NCBI RefSeq assembly: GCF_934525195.1
Contig: NZ_CAKSZA010000004.1
Span: 173,291-237,290, forward strand
Length of the DNA: 64,000 nucleotides
From: an uncultured Eubacterium sp.
Lineage (GTDB): Bacteria; Bacillota; Clostridia; Oscillospirales; Acutalibacteraceae
Direction of reading: 5' to 3'
Under the pieces are notes generated by a model, which was not told where the DNA came from, searched no databases, and saw nothing but the letters and a program-made list of their open reading frames with translations. Numbering within the stretch: the stretch's first letter is position 1; each line of letters opens with the position of its first letter. Below, in pieces: positions 17,415 through 24,732 of this stretch. The translations under genes and the position numbers were made by a program.

Positions 17415-17484
17415 GAGAAATATTTAATGTTTGAATTATTTCTCGCATAATGCGCCGTCATCGGTACACCGCTAAATTTTTACC

Positions 17485-17552
17485 CGTAGGGGCGAACTGC
17501 GTTCGCCTAAGCTTATAAAACGACAAAGAGGCGAACACAGTTCGCCCCTACG
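17485..17552. repeat. inverted repeat of the CGTAGGGGCGAAC family
   Basis: Two 24-base arms (17485-17508 and 17529-17552) differ at about one position and face each other around a 20-base loop. A related single unit lies at 23837-23864. Placed between the leu promoter and the phosphoribosyltransferase-like stop. Confidence 0.8.
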
Positions 17553-17567
17553 ATAATCTTAAAGCCT

Positions 17568-18209
17568 TTATATTTTTGAATAGCCGTAGCCGTTGCTGAT
17601 TGCGTCAACAGGGATTCCCTTTTGGCAGAACGGGCAATCGTGCGACGGATAAGAAATATATCCCGGAATGTCTTTTTCGGTGAACAATGCGTTTACAGGA
17701 ACATTTGAAATGCGAGCCTGCATTGAGAACGCAGCGGAAATGCCTGCAACCTTGCCACCGTAATAAGTCACACTTTCCATAGCACGCTCAATTGTTCTGC
17801 CCGAGGTGATGCAAGAAATAAGAAGCAAAACGTTTTTGCCAAAAATCATTCTGCGGAGATTATCTCTAAAAATCAGATTGCCTGCAGCATCGTATTCACT
17901 GCCGACAACAAAAACGGTTTGGTCGGGATTCGGTGCCATCATAGACGGATTGGAAAGTTCCCTTGCCAAATAAGCGCCGAGTGCCTGTGTTTCGTACAGG
18001 CAAAGAACGGTGTCAACCTGAATTCCGTTTGTGTTGTAGTATTCTGCCATAAGCTTTGCCGCATCAACAGAAACATTAAGATTGTGCTTGATGTCGGAAG
18101 TGCCGACATAATAATTTATGTGATTGTTTGCAGAGATAAAGTGTCCCGGCATAACATGAATAAACACATTTTCATTTTTAGGATTGGTAATTGTGTAAAC
18201 GTTGTTCAT
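17568..18209 (-). CDS. phosphoribosyltransferase-like protein
   Basis: 213 residues resembling orotate-type phosphoribosyltransferases: a Val-Leu-Cys-Leu-Tyr-Glu-Thr-Gln-Ala-Leu-Gly segment near residue 70, and a predicted PRPP loop near 125-140 reading Leu-Leu-Ile-Ser-Cys-Ile-Thr-Ser-Gly-Arg-Thr-Ile. In active enzymes that loop starts with two acidic residues (Asp/Glu-Asp) and here it has Ser-Cys, so catalysis may be altered or lost. The C terminus has Cys-Pro-Phe-Cys, a possible metal site. I chose the ATG at 18209 because AAAGGGGAT precedes it and the promoter at 18232-18260 would start transcription downstream of the ATG at 18233. Single-gene unit; substrate unknown. Confidence 0.65.
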   Translation of the reverse strand: MNNVYTITNPKNENVFIHVMPGHFISANNHINYYVGTSDIKHNLNVSVDAAKLMAEYYNTNGIQVDTVLCLYETQALGAYLARELSNPSMMAPNPDQTVFVVGSEYDAAGNLIFRDNLRRMIFGKNVLLLISCITSGRTIERAMESVTYYGGKVAGISAAFSMQARISNVPVNALFTEKDIPGYISYPSHDCPFCQKGIPVDAISNGYGYSKI

Positions 18210-18231
18210 AAAAACATCCCCTTTTTCTTTC

Positions 18232-18260
18232 ATTTTACACTAAATTGCTATATATTGCAA
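18232..18260 (-). promoter_or_regulatory. sigma-A promoter of the phosphoribosyltransferase-like gene
   Basis: On the minus strand TTGCAA (18260-18255), 17-base spacer, TAAAAT (18237-18232). It helps decide the start codon of the gene below it. Confidence 0.65.
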
Positions 18261-18307
18261 GGGGGTTGTTATGATTTTTTATGCAAAATAGATAATTGTA
18301 TATCGGT

Positions 18308-18541
18308 AAAACCCCACCGTCTTTTTGCTTCGCAAAAATCCACCTCCCCTTATAAATAAGAGGAGGCTCTGTAGGTTGCGAACGACTCTGCCTCCCCTTG
18401 AAGCAAGGGGAGGTGCTGAGTGCAACGAGGCGGTGGGGTTTTACTTATCGAACCCCTCCGTCTGCATATGAAATGCAGACACCTCCCCTTATAAATAAGA
18501 GGAGGCTCTGTAGGTTGACTCCCCTTGCAAAGCAAGAGGAG
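18308..18541. repeat. cluster of palindromic CCCCACC/GGTGGGG repeats
   Basis: The stretch opens with AACCCCACCGTC and closes one unit at GGCGGTGGGGTTTTA (18443), so a whole unit is a long inverted repeat with inner CACCTCCCCTT/AAGGGGAGGTG arms. A second partial unit follows to 18541, and the GAGGAGGCTCTGTAGGTTG block occurs twice (about 18359 and 18499). No gene is seen here. It lies just past the 55-residue peptide gene. Confidence 0.8.
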
Positions 18542-18555
18542 AAATATTTTTAGTT

Positions 18556-18723
18556 TTAGAAAGGAACGTCGATTCCTTGATCTGAAGCCGGTTGAAGTGC
18601 AAATGATTTTGAGCCGAGTATAACTTCGCCAGTATTTTCATATCCACCATCACCGGATGTTGTAATAACATCATCGTTAATAAACTTTACCACATTAATT
18701 TCAGGTGATTCAAATTTCTTCAT
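18556..18723 (-). CDS. 55-residue peptide of unknown function
   Basis: A small gene of 55 codons plus stop. The ATG (complement of 18721-18723) has a textbook AAGGAGGAATTGAATA ribosome site 7-8 bases upstream, and it starts 19 bases after the stop of the secreted FIVAR protein, so the two are co-transcribed. The peptide begins Met-Lys-Lys-Phe-Glu-Ser-Pro-Glu-Ile, has an Asp-Asp-Val-Ile-Thr-Thr-Ser segment (18-23) followed by a Gly/Asp-rich stretch, and ends Val-Pro-Phe. There is no hydrophobic signal and no Cys. From memory it resembles short uncharacterised clostridial peptides with the same leader-like start; a peptide precursor or cytosolic tag protein are both possible. Function not assigned. 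Confidence 0.7.
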   Translation of the reverse strand: MKKFESPEINVVKFINDDVITTSGDGGYENTGEVILGSKSFALQPASDQGIDVPF

Positions 18724-18742
18724 TATTCAATTCCTCCTTAAA

Positions 18743-20977
18743 TTAAAGTGTTGAAAGGTTAACAGTAACAAACTCTTTAGACATCTTTGTTTTTTCTGTT
18801 CCGTTTTGTTTATATGTTACATAAGCAGCAGCAGTGATTTTATCAAAACCAGGTGCTTTAACATTAACTGTGTACTCGTTTCTCTTTGACTTCTCTTTGA
18901 TTGAGAACTTCTGAACTGAGCCGTTGTCAAACTTGATTGCAACACCCCAAGAAACTGCTGTTGCACCCTCAGGAAGAGAGAACTTGCAGTTATATACTGC
19001 TGTGTTCACACCTTCTATCTTTGTTGCAAATGAACCCATTACAGCAACATTAGCTTCTGCATCGCCTGTGTATTCCTTAACATAGATGTGATCTCTCTGT
19101 GGTGTGTAGAAATCTACACCGTCAAGTACTACTAGAAGGTCATTGCCTGCTTCATCAGCATAAAGAGCATATTTCTTGCCCTTTTCAGCGTCAAAGAGAT
19201 ATACATAGCTGTTGTAAGTATATTCCTTGTCTTTACCGTTGAAGTGAACTGTGCACTTTTGTTCACTTTCTTTAGCTGTGTAAGTAGCTCTTACAACATG
19301 CTCTTTGCCGTCACATACTACATTTTCAGTATCCCAACCTTTTGAAGTATAGAAAGGAAGTTCAGGAACAGGGACTGTATCAGTTTTAAAAGGTTTATCT
19401 CCCGTAACATACTTGATAGCTACAACTTTGTTGTGTCTGCCAAGGAATGTAACCTTTGTTGAAGTAGGTGCAACTACGTCGTCTGAAAGATATGCTTTGA
19501 TTGTTGTATCTTCTGTAATTACAACATTAACAACCTTGTCAAATGTATTAAGAGTTGTGAGTGTTTCTCCACCATTAGTTTCAACAACCCACTTCTCTAC
19601 ATTTTGAGTTTTTCCGATTGCATCAGTTGGAGAAGTGTAAGTTTCACCATATTTTATTGATACAGGATCTTTTTCTTCAGGTGTTTCGCTTCCATAAGGA
19701 AGAACCTGCAATTTAACAGTTAACTGCTTTTTGTTGAGGTTGTTAACAGCTGTCAAAAGTCTTGCAGTCAATGCGTCAAGGTCTTTTTGCTCTGTAACAG
19801 TCTTTTTTGCTTTTTCTACAGCTGCGATTTCATCAGTCAATGCCTTAAATGAGGCTTCTGTGTATTCTTCAGACTTTGCAGCTTCAGCTTTTGCATCTGC
19901 AAGAGCAGCGTTGTACTCTTCTTCCTTAAGCTTGTTAACTTTTACAAGTGTAGCATGGTCATAAGCGTTAACAGCATTGCGGATAGCTATTCCAGCAAGT
20001 TGAACCTTGTTTGCTACTTCGTCTTGTGTAAGAGTTTGAGTAACACCCTTATCAAAGCCAAAATTATAATCTAAGTTTACAAGATCCATTACTGCTTGTG
20101 CATAAGCGTCTACAGATTCTTTTGTATACTCATCGTAATTAACAGTAGCAATTTTTGCTTTAGCCTCAGTAATTCTATCACGGACTGCCTTGTAGTTGAT
20201 GAAATAAATAGGTTTGTTACTCTCACAAGTAATTTTGATATCATTATAATTATAGGTACTTGAGCTACCGGCATAAAATGTCAATTTAGGACATACAGAT
20301 TTTGTAAAAGTGCCATCTTCAAATCCACCGACAAATCTATACATATTTGCCCACTTATACCAAGTTCCGTTGCCATTTCCATTTTTTATATATGAATAAT
20401 AGCTGTTTTGTGAAGTTGTTGTACCAATAGTACCGGCATTACTCCAAACAACACCACTACCAGCTTTCCTCGTAATTTGATTTGAATATAACCAAGCCCA
20501 ATTAAATTTATCATCTTGACCATACCAATGTTCCGGCTGCGTGAAAACAAATTCAGTATTTTCATTTACAGCGGAATATAAATATCTAGTAGTAGTACCT
20601 TGAGCGGTAGAAATTACAGGAATATCCAAGTAGTTTTCTTCAACACCATCATAAAGCAAAACCATTTGCGGATAATGAATCGTTGCACTAACCTTTTTAT
20701 CTGTCAGCTTACCTTGGTCTTCAGCTGTACCTTTTTCGCCATATAATACATTACGCATATATGTTGTGTATCCTGTACCCTTTGCCCAATTTTCTTGATT
20801 ATCTTCATTGAACGAACCATAATCGCCTGTTGGAGCAGTGTAATTAAAGTTATTCAATGCAGCTTTTGCTTGTTCCAAAGCAGTTGGCTCTGCTGCCAAT
20901 GCTGTGAACGGCATTGATGAAATTGCCATTACGCCTGCGATTAAGCCTGCTATTGTTTTTTTAATAAATTTTTTCAT
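18743..20977 (-). CDS. secreted FIVAR-repeat protein
   Basis: 744 residues. N-terminal signal peptide with Lys-Lys-Phe-Ile-Lys-Lys, a hydrophobic core and Ala-Leu-Ala-Ala cleavage near residue 29. Residues about 30-270 form an Trp/Tyr-rich domain I cannot name. About 270-420 contain two FIVAR-like helical repeats (Ala/Lys/Glu-rich, with Tyr-Thr-Glu-Ala-Ser-Phe in the second). The rest is beta-rich, with repeated Lys-Tyr-x-Thr-Tyr and Thr-x-Tyr patterns that resemble bacterial Ig-like or SCP-like modules. There is no LPxTG, membrane anchor or catalytic motif, so it is released or held non-covalently. The second ATG (20977) was chosen: GGAGG is 6 bases upstream, while the first ATG abuts it. 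Confidence 0.8.
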   Translation of the reverse strand: MKKFIKKTIAGLIAGVMAISSMPFTALAAEPTALEQAKAALNNFNYTAPTGDYGSFNEDNQENWAKGTGYTTYMRNVLYGEKGTAEDQGKLTDKKVSATIHYPQMVLLYDGVEENYLDIPVISTAQGTTTRYLYSAVNENTEFVFTQPEHWYGQDDKFNWAWLYSNQITRKAGSGVVWSNAGTIGTTTSQNSYYSYIKNGNGNGTWYKWANMYRFVGGFEDGTFTKSVCPKLTFYAGSSSTYNYNDIKITCESNKPIYFINYKAVRDRITEAKAKIATVNYDEYTKESVDAYAQAVMDLVNLDYNFGFDKGVTQTLTQDEVANKVQLAGIAIRNAVNAYDHATLVKVNKLKEEEYNAALADAKAEAAKSEEYTEASFKALTDEIAAVEKAKKTVTEQKDLDALTARLLTAVNNLNKKQLTVKLQVLPYGSETPEEKDPVSIKYGETYTSPTDAIGKTQNVEKWVVETNGGETLTTLNTFDKVVNVVITEDTTIKAYLSDDVVAPTSTKVTFLGRHNKVVAIKYVTGDKPFKTDTVPVPELPFYTSKGWDTENVVCDGKEHVVRATYTAKESEQKCTVHFNGKDKEYTYNSYVYLFDAEKGKKYALYADEAGNDLLVVLDGVDFYTPQRDHIYVKEYTGDAEANVAVMGSFATKIEGVNTAVYNCKFSLPEGATAVSWGVAIKFDNGSVQKFSIKEKSKRNEYTVNVKAPGFDKITAAAYVTYKQNGTEKTKMSKEFVTVNLSTL

Positions 20978-21225
20978 AATCATCCTCCATTTTTATAAAT
21001 TTGCGACGCCGCGTCGCAGTATTAAATTAATGAAAAATAAATAACCGATTGATTACCAATCCGACGGTTAAAACCGTGCTATGCGGAAAGATAACCAACA
21101 AAATTGCCCGAAGCAAAAAAACAAAACTCCGTGGCATAAAATGCTTTGCCTCAGCAAAATCATTTTACACACCTGACCGATGGGTTTCCCCGTGCGTGTG
21201 CTATATAAGCACAGAATTTTACTAA
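20978..21225 (-). promoter_or_regulatory. long hairpin-rich 5' leader of the FIVAR protein gene
   Basis: From the predicted start near 21225 the minus-strand leader is about 248 bases and folds by eye into successive hairpins: TGTGCT/AGCACA (about 21210-21194), GGG-GAAA-CCC (about 21190-21181), a 7+5 bp stem TAAAATG..CATTTTA (about 21168-21137), CGGAG/CTTCG (about 21132-21108), ACGGTT/AACCGT (about 21077-21064), GATTG/CAATC (about 21061-21046), and a perfect TGCGAC/GTCGCA stem (21018-21002) beside the ribosome site. No known riboswitch class was recognised with confidence. The next gene-free part, 21260-21440, shows only A/T-rich DNA. Confidence 0.55.
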
Positions 21226-21230
21226 TTAGG

Positions 21231-21259
21231 ATTTTACCACAATTATACATACATTTCAA
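21231..21259 (-). promoter_or_regulatory. sigma-A promoter of the FIVAR protein gene
   Basis: On the minus strand TTGAAA (21259-21254), 17-base spacer, TAAAAT (21236-21231). Confidence 0.7.
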
Positions 21260-21439
21260 CCATTTTTTGTTGGAAAAAATGATAAATTATCACAAAATAG
21301 AAAGCAAATTTTTGTTTACATTAACAAACGCTTAATACACAGACGAAAAACGAACATTTGGTTGCTTTTTCATTCGGCAAATTACCCTTAATTGTTCATT
21401 ATGGTTTAGACTCATACGAGTTTAACGCCTTGACCGCTA

Positions 21440-21630
21440 TAATATCTTGACCCCTCAGTCAAACCTGCGGTTTGCCAGCTCCCCTAACCATTAGGGGAGC
21501 CTTAATATCTGCCTCCCCTTAAATGTAAGGGGAGGTGCCGAGTGTAACGAGGCGGTGGGGTTTTACTTTTTGGTTTAACCCCTCAGTCGTGCTAAAGCAC
21601 GACAGCTCCCCTTGCAACAAGGGGAGCCTA
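21440..21630. repeat. repeat cluster downstream of the DUF559 gene
   Basis: Three palindromic units in tandem: CCCCTCAGTC..GGGGAGCC (about 21451-21501), GCCTCCCCTT..GGCGGTGGGGTTTTA (21511-21566), and CCCCTCAGTCGTGC..GGGGAGCC (21579-21627). The last 58 bases (about 21572-21630) recur at 22160-22217, and the middle unit recurs, interrupted, at 22017-22134, so the DUF559 gene lies between direct repeats. Confidence 0.85.
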
Positions 21631-21634
21631 TAGG

Positions 21635-21991
21635 TTAAAGTCTTGATTGAACGAGTGCGTCAATATATTCGCATACATTATCAAAATTTGTATTTATTTC
21701 AACATTAGGAACACGAAGAATATACAATCCAAAGCTTTCAAGATATTCGGTTCGAGAATTATCATACGCAATTGCATCATCCTCAAAATGCTGTGAGCCA
21801 TCAAGTTCAATAACAAGATTTGCACTTGCGCAATAAAAATCAACGATATATTTGCCGATGATTTTTTGTCTTTTAAAGCGAACGGAATAATCTTTTAAAA
21901 AATCATACCAAAGGTGTCGTTCTTCCTTTGTCATATTTTTCCGCAATTCCCTTGAATTTTCAACAAGGTCGCTATTGAATTTTCTATCCAT
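21635..21991 (-). CDS. DUF559-domain endonuclease-like protein
   Basis: 118 residues, the normal size for a stand-alone DUF559 protein (PD-(D/E)xK fold related to very-short-patch repair nucleases). Visible marks are Met-Thr-x-Glu-Glu-x2-Leu-Trp near residue 20, Phe-Lys-Arg-Gln-x2-Ile near 38, Ile-Val-Asp-Phe-Tyr-Cys near 48 and the catalytic-type Val-Ile-Glu-Leu-Asp-Gly-Ser-Gln-His near 59, then an Arg-x-Glu-Tyr-Leu and an Ile-x-Arg-Val-Pro. The substrate of such proteins is unproven. The whole gene sits between direct copies of the palindromic repeats, an arrangement suggesting that it moved or duplicated with them. Confidence 0.85.
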   Translation of the reverse strand: MDRKFNSDLVENSRELRKNMTKEERHLWYDFLKDYSVRFKRQKIIGKYIVDFYCASANLVIELDGSQHFEDDAIAYDNSRTEYLESFGLYILRVPNVEINTNFDNVCEYIDALVQSRL

Positions 21992-22014
21992 GTTAATATA
22001 ATCTCTTTCCGATT

Positions 22015-22216
22015 TTGCCTCCCCTTAAATGTAAGGGGATTCCCCCGTTAATCGGGGGAAATGTCTGCAACGCAGACAAAAGGGGGCGTCTACGCAGTAA
22101 AGGTGTCGAGTGTAACGAGGCGGTGGGGTTTTAGTTTTAATATCTTGACCCCCTCAATTGTTTAACCCCTCAGTCGTGCTAAAGCACGACAGCTCCCCTT
22201 GCAACAAGGGGAGCCT
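22015..22216. repeat. repeat cluster upstream of the DUF559 gene, with nested insertion
   Basis: A second copy of the 21511-21627 arrangement. The unit beginning GCCTCCCCTTAAATGTAAGGGG (22017-22039) resumes at GGTGTCGAGTG (about 22102); the 62 intervening bases contain their own palindromes (CCCCCGTTAATCGGGGG and GTCTGC-AAC-GCAGAC). The CCCCTCAGTCGTGC unit ends at 22215, next to the gpmI stop. Confidence 0.85.
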
Positions 22217-22226
22217 AATAAGTTGA

Positions 22227-23759
22227 TTATTCAATAATTGACTTGCCTGTCATTTCCTCAGGTTGAGGCATAGACATAACTTTGAGCATAGTAGGAACGA
22301 TATCCGAAAGTTTGCCGCCCTCACGGAGTTTTACATCGCCGCAGTTGCAAACGATGAAAGGAACTTCGTTTGTTGTGTGAGCAGTGAACGGTGAGCCGTC
22401 CTCCTCTTTCATTTGGTCTGCATTGCCGTGGTCGGCAGTGATAAAGAGAGTTCCGCCATTATCCATAACAGCCTGATAGAGAGAGCCGACGCACTCATCA
22501 ACAGCTTCAACAGCCTTTACCGCAGCATCGAACACACCTGTGTGGCCAACCATATCGCAGTTTGCAAAGTTGACGATAACAACATCGTATTTGCCTGAGC
22601 GAACAGCCTCGTTGAGTTTTTCAGAAACAAGATAAGCCGACATTTCAGGCTGTAAATCGTAAGTTGCAACCTTTGGTGACGGAATAAGGATTCTATCCTC
22701 GCCCTTGTTAACGGCTTCAACACCGCCGTTGAAGAAAAAAGTTACATGAGCGTACTTCTCTGTTTCGGCAATACGGAGCTGAGTCATACCGTTGTTTGCA
22801 AGATACTCGCCAAAAGTATTTTTGAGCGACTGAGGCTTGAAAGCAACATCAACATTCGGCATTGTTGCATCGTACTGAGTCATACAAACATAGTTGAGCG
22901 GGAAGAACTTTCTTTCAAATCCTGAGAAATCAGGGTCAACAAAAGTACGGGTGATTTCTCTTGCACGGTCAGGGCGGAAGTTGAAGAACACAACAGAGTC
23001 GCCCTCAGAAACTCTACCCTCATTTTCGAGAGTTACGGTTGGGAGAATGAACTCATCGGTGAGGTTTTTGCCGTCGCCGTCTACGGTTTCATAAGAAGCC
23101 TCGATAGCGGCAACAGGGTCGGTATTTTGAATGCCCTCGCCGAAAACAACAGCGTCATAAGCCTTTTTAACTCTATCCCAGTTATTATCTCTGTCCATAG
23201 CGTAGTATCTGCCCATTACAGTAGCAACCTTGCCCACGCCGATTTCGTTCATTTTTTCGATAGCTTCAGCAACATAATCCTTGCCCGAAGTAGGAGGAAC
23301 ATCTCTGCCGTCCATAATGCAATGAAGATAAACCTTATCCTGACCCATTTTCTTTGCAAGTTCAACAAGTGCGTAGATGTGCTTGTTGTGGCTATGAACG
23401 CCGCCGTCGGAAACAAGACCCATAAGGTGAAGTGCCTTGCCTGAATCGATTGACTTTTGAACTGCGTTTTTGAGTGCTTCATTTTCGAAGAACTCGCCGT
23501 CATCGATAGACTTGGTGATTCTTGTAAGTTCCTGATAAACAACTCTGCCTGCGCCCATATTTGTGTGGCCTACTTCAGAGTTGCCCATTTGACCGTCAGG
23601 CAAACCTACATCCATACCCGAAGCACCAATATAGGTGTAAGGATATTTTTCCATAAGCATATCGAGATTTGGTTTTTTAGCCGCCGCAACAGCGTTGCCA
23701 TAATCACTTTTATTGTGGCCGAAGCCGTCCATTATACAAAGTACATTGGTTTTTTTCAT
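22227..23759 (-). CDS. gpmI: 2,3-bisphosphoglycerate-independent phosphoglycerate mutase
   Basis: 510 residues, exactly the family length. The N terminus has the metal-binding Ile-Met-Asp-Gly-Phe-Gly-His-Asn; the phosphorylated serine is in Gln-Met-Gly-Asn-Ser-Glu-Val-Gly-His near residue 61; and the alkaline-phosphatase-fold metal sites appear as Asn-Phe-Ala-Asn-Cys-Asp-Met-Val-Gly-His near 400 and Thr-Ala-Asp-His-Gly-Asn-Ala near 440. It interconverts 3- and 2-phosphoglycerate using Mn2+. The ATG at 23759 follows AAGGAGATT; the longer frame to 23888 runs through repeat DNA and was rejected. Last gene of the pgk-tpiA-gpmI unit. Confidence 0.96.
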   Translation of the reverse strand: MKKTNVLCIMDGFGHNKSDYGNAVAAAKKPNLDMLMEKYPYTYIGASGMDVGLPDGQMGNSEVGHTNMGAGRVVYQELTRITKSIDDGEFFENEALKNAVQKSIDSGKALHLMGLVSDGGVHSHNKHIYALVELAKKMGQDKVYLHCIMDGRDVPPTSGKDYVAEAIEKMNEIGVGKVATVMGRYYAMDRDNNWDRVKKAYDAVVFGEGIQNTDPVAAIEASYETVDGDGKNLTDEFILPTVTLENEGRVSEGDSVVFFNFRPDRAREITRTFVDPDFSGFERKFFPLNYVCMTQYDATMPNVDVAFKPQSLKNTFGEYLANNGMTQLRIAETEKYAHVTFFFNGGVEAVNKGEDRILIPSPKVATYDLQPEMSAYLVSEKLNEAVRSGKYDVVIVNFANCDMVGHTGVFDAAVKAVEAVDECVGSLYQAVMDNGGTLFITADHGNADQMKEEDGSPFTAHTTNEVPFIVCNCGDVKLREGGKLSDIVPTMLKVMSMPQPEEMTGKSIIE

Positions 23760-23836
23760 AAATAATCTCCTTGGTTTGAAATTTGAGGCGTTATAAAACA
23801 AACCTCTCGGTCGTGCAAAAAAACACAAAAAATACA

Positions 23837-23864
23837 GAGGCGAACGCAGTAGTTCGCCCCTACG
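23837..23864. repeat. GGGGCGAAC-family palindromic repeat
   Basis: The sequence AGGCGAACGCAGTAGTTCGCC with flanking CCCTACG matches the arms of 17485-17552. It lies in the 134-base gap between tpiA and gpmI. Confidence 0.7.
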
Positions 23865-23893
23865 ATTAGGCGATAACGCCTGCAACAATTATC

Positions 23894-24661
23894 TTATTTT
23901 GAAGCTGCCTTTACGATTACAGAGAAATCTTTAGCCTTGAGTGAAGCACCACCGATAAGACCGCCGTCAACATTCTCCTTTGATGTAAGTTCATCAGCGT
24001 TGCCTGCGTTCATTGAGCCGCCGTACTGAATTGTTACGCCCTGAGCCGCATCGTCGCCATAAGCTTCTGCGATAGCTGCACGAACAAATCCGTTGCCCTC
24101 GTCAGCCTGGTCAGCAGTTGCTGTTACGCCTGTGCCGATTGCCCATACAGGCTCGTAAGCGATAACAACGTCCTTGAGTTGCTCAGCTGTTACGTTTGTG
24201 AGAGCCATCTTTGTTTGGAACTTCAAGAGAGTTTCTGTGTAGCCGAGTTCTCTCTGCTCAAGAGTTTCACCAACGCAAACGATTGGCTTGAGGCCTTTTT
24301 CAAGAGCCTTGAGTGTGCGGAGGTTAACAGTTTGGTCTGTTTCGCCAAAGTATGTTCTTCTTTCGCTATGACCGATAACAACATATTCAACACCAAGTTC
24401 GTTGAGCATATCAGCTGAAACTTCGCCTGTGTATGCGCCGCTGTCCTTGAAGTGAACATTCTCTGCGCCGATTTTGATATTTGAGCCCTTTGCTGCTTCA
24501 ACTGCCGCAGGGATATCTACGAACGGTACGCAAAGTACAACTTCGCAATCTGCATCTGCAACAAGTGGTTTCATTTCGTTAATCAAAGCTGTTGTCTGTG
24601 CCGGAGTGTTATTCATCTTCCAGTTGCCGGCAATGATAGCTTTTCTCTTTGCTTTATTCAT
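23894..24661 (-). CDS. tpiA: triosephosphate isomerase
   Basis: 255 residues. Standard motifs: Ala-Gly-Asn-Trp-Lys-Met-Asn near residue 10 with the substrate-binding Asn and Lys, Gly-His-Ser-Glu-Arg-Arg near 97 with the electrophilic His, Tyr-Glu-Pro-Val-Trp-Ala-Ile-Gly-Thr-Gly near 169 with the catalytic Glu, and Gln-Tyr-Gly-Gly-Ser near 213. Interconverts dihydroxyacetone phosphate and glyceraldehyde 3-phosphate. It lies 71 bases behind pgk on the same strand. The glyceraldehyde 3-phosphate dehydrogenase and enolase genes are not in the window. Confidence 0.96.
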   Translation of the reverse strand: MNKAKRKAIIAGNWKMNNTPAQTTALINEMKPLVADADCEVVLCVPFVDIPAAVEAAKGSNIKIGAENVHFKDSGAYTGEVSADMLNELGVEYVVIGHSERRTYFGETDQTVNLRTLKALEKGLKPIVCVGETLEQRELGYTETLLKFQTKMALTNVTAEQLKDVVIAYEPVWAIGTGVTATADQADEGNGFVRAAIAEAYGDDAAQGVTIQYGGSMNAGNADELTSKENVDGGLIGGASLKAKDFSVIVKAASK

Positions 24662-24732
24662 TACAATTACCTCTTATTATACAATTATATTATAGGCAAC
24701 CCGCCTCCCAAAAGGAGGCAGATTGTTGTTTA

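Noticed and set aside
20978..21225. Cyclic di-GMP-I (GEMM) riboswitch in the FIVAR gene leader
   Set aside because: CACGCAC-GGGGAAACC, GAGGCAAAGC and a late UAGC-CGG-like string occur in the right order, but the closing stem does not pair and the GAAA hairpin and GACGCAAAGCC core do not match, so this was left as an unassigned structured leader.
18308..22216. CRISPR array
   Set aside because: The repeats are palindromic units of variable spacing around genes, without regularly spaced unique spacers or cas genes.
23760..23888. Longer N terminus for gpmI
   Set aside because: The extension is encoded by repeat DNA, and the ATG at 23759 has a strong ribosome site and gives the exact family length.
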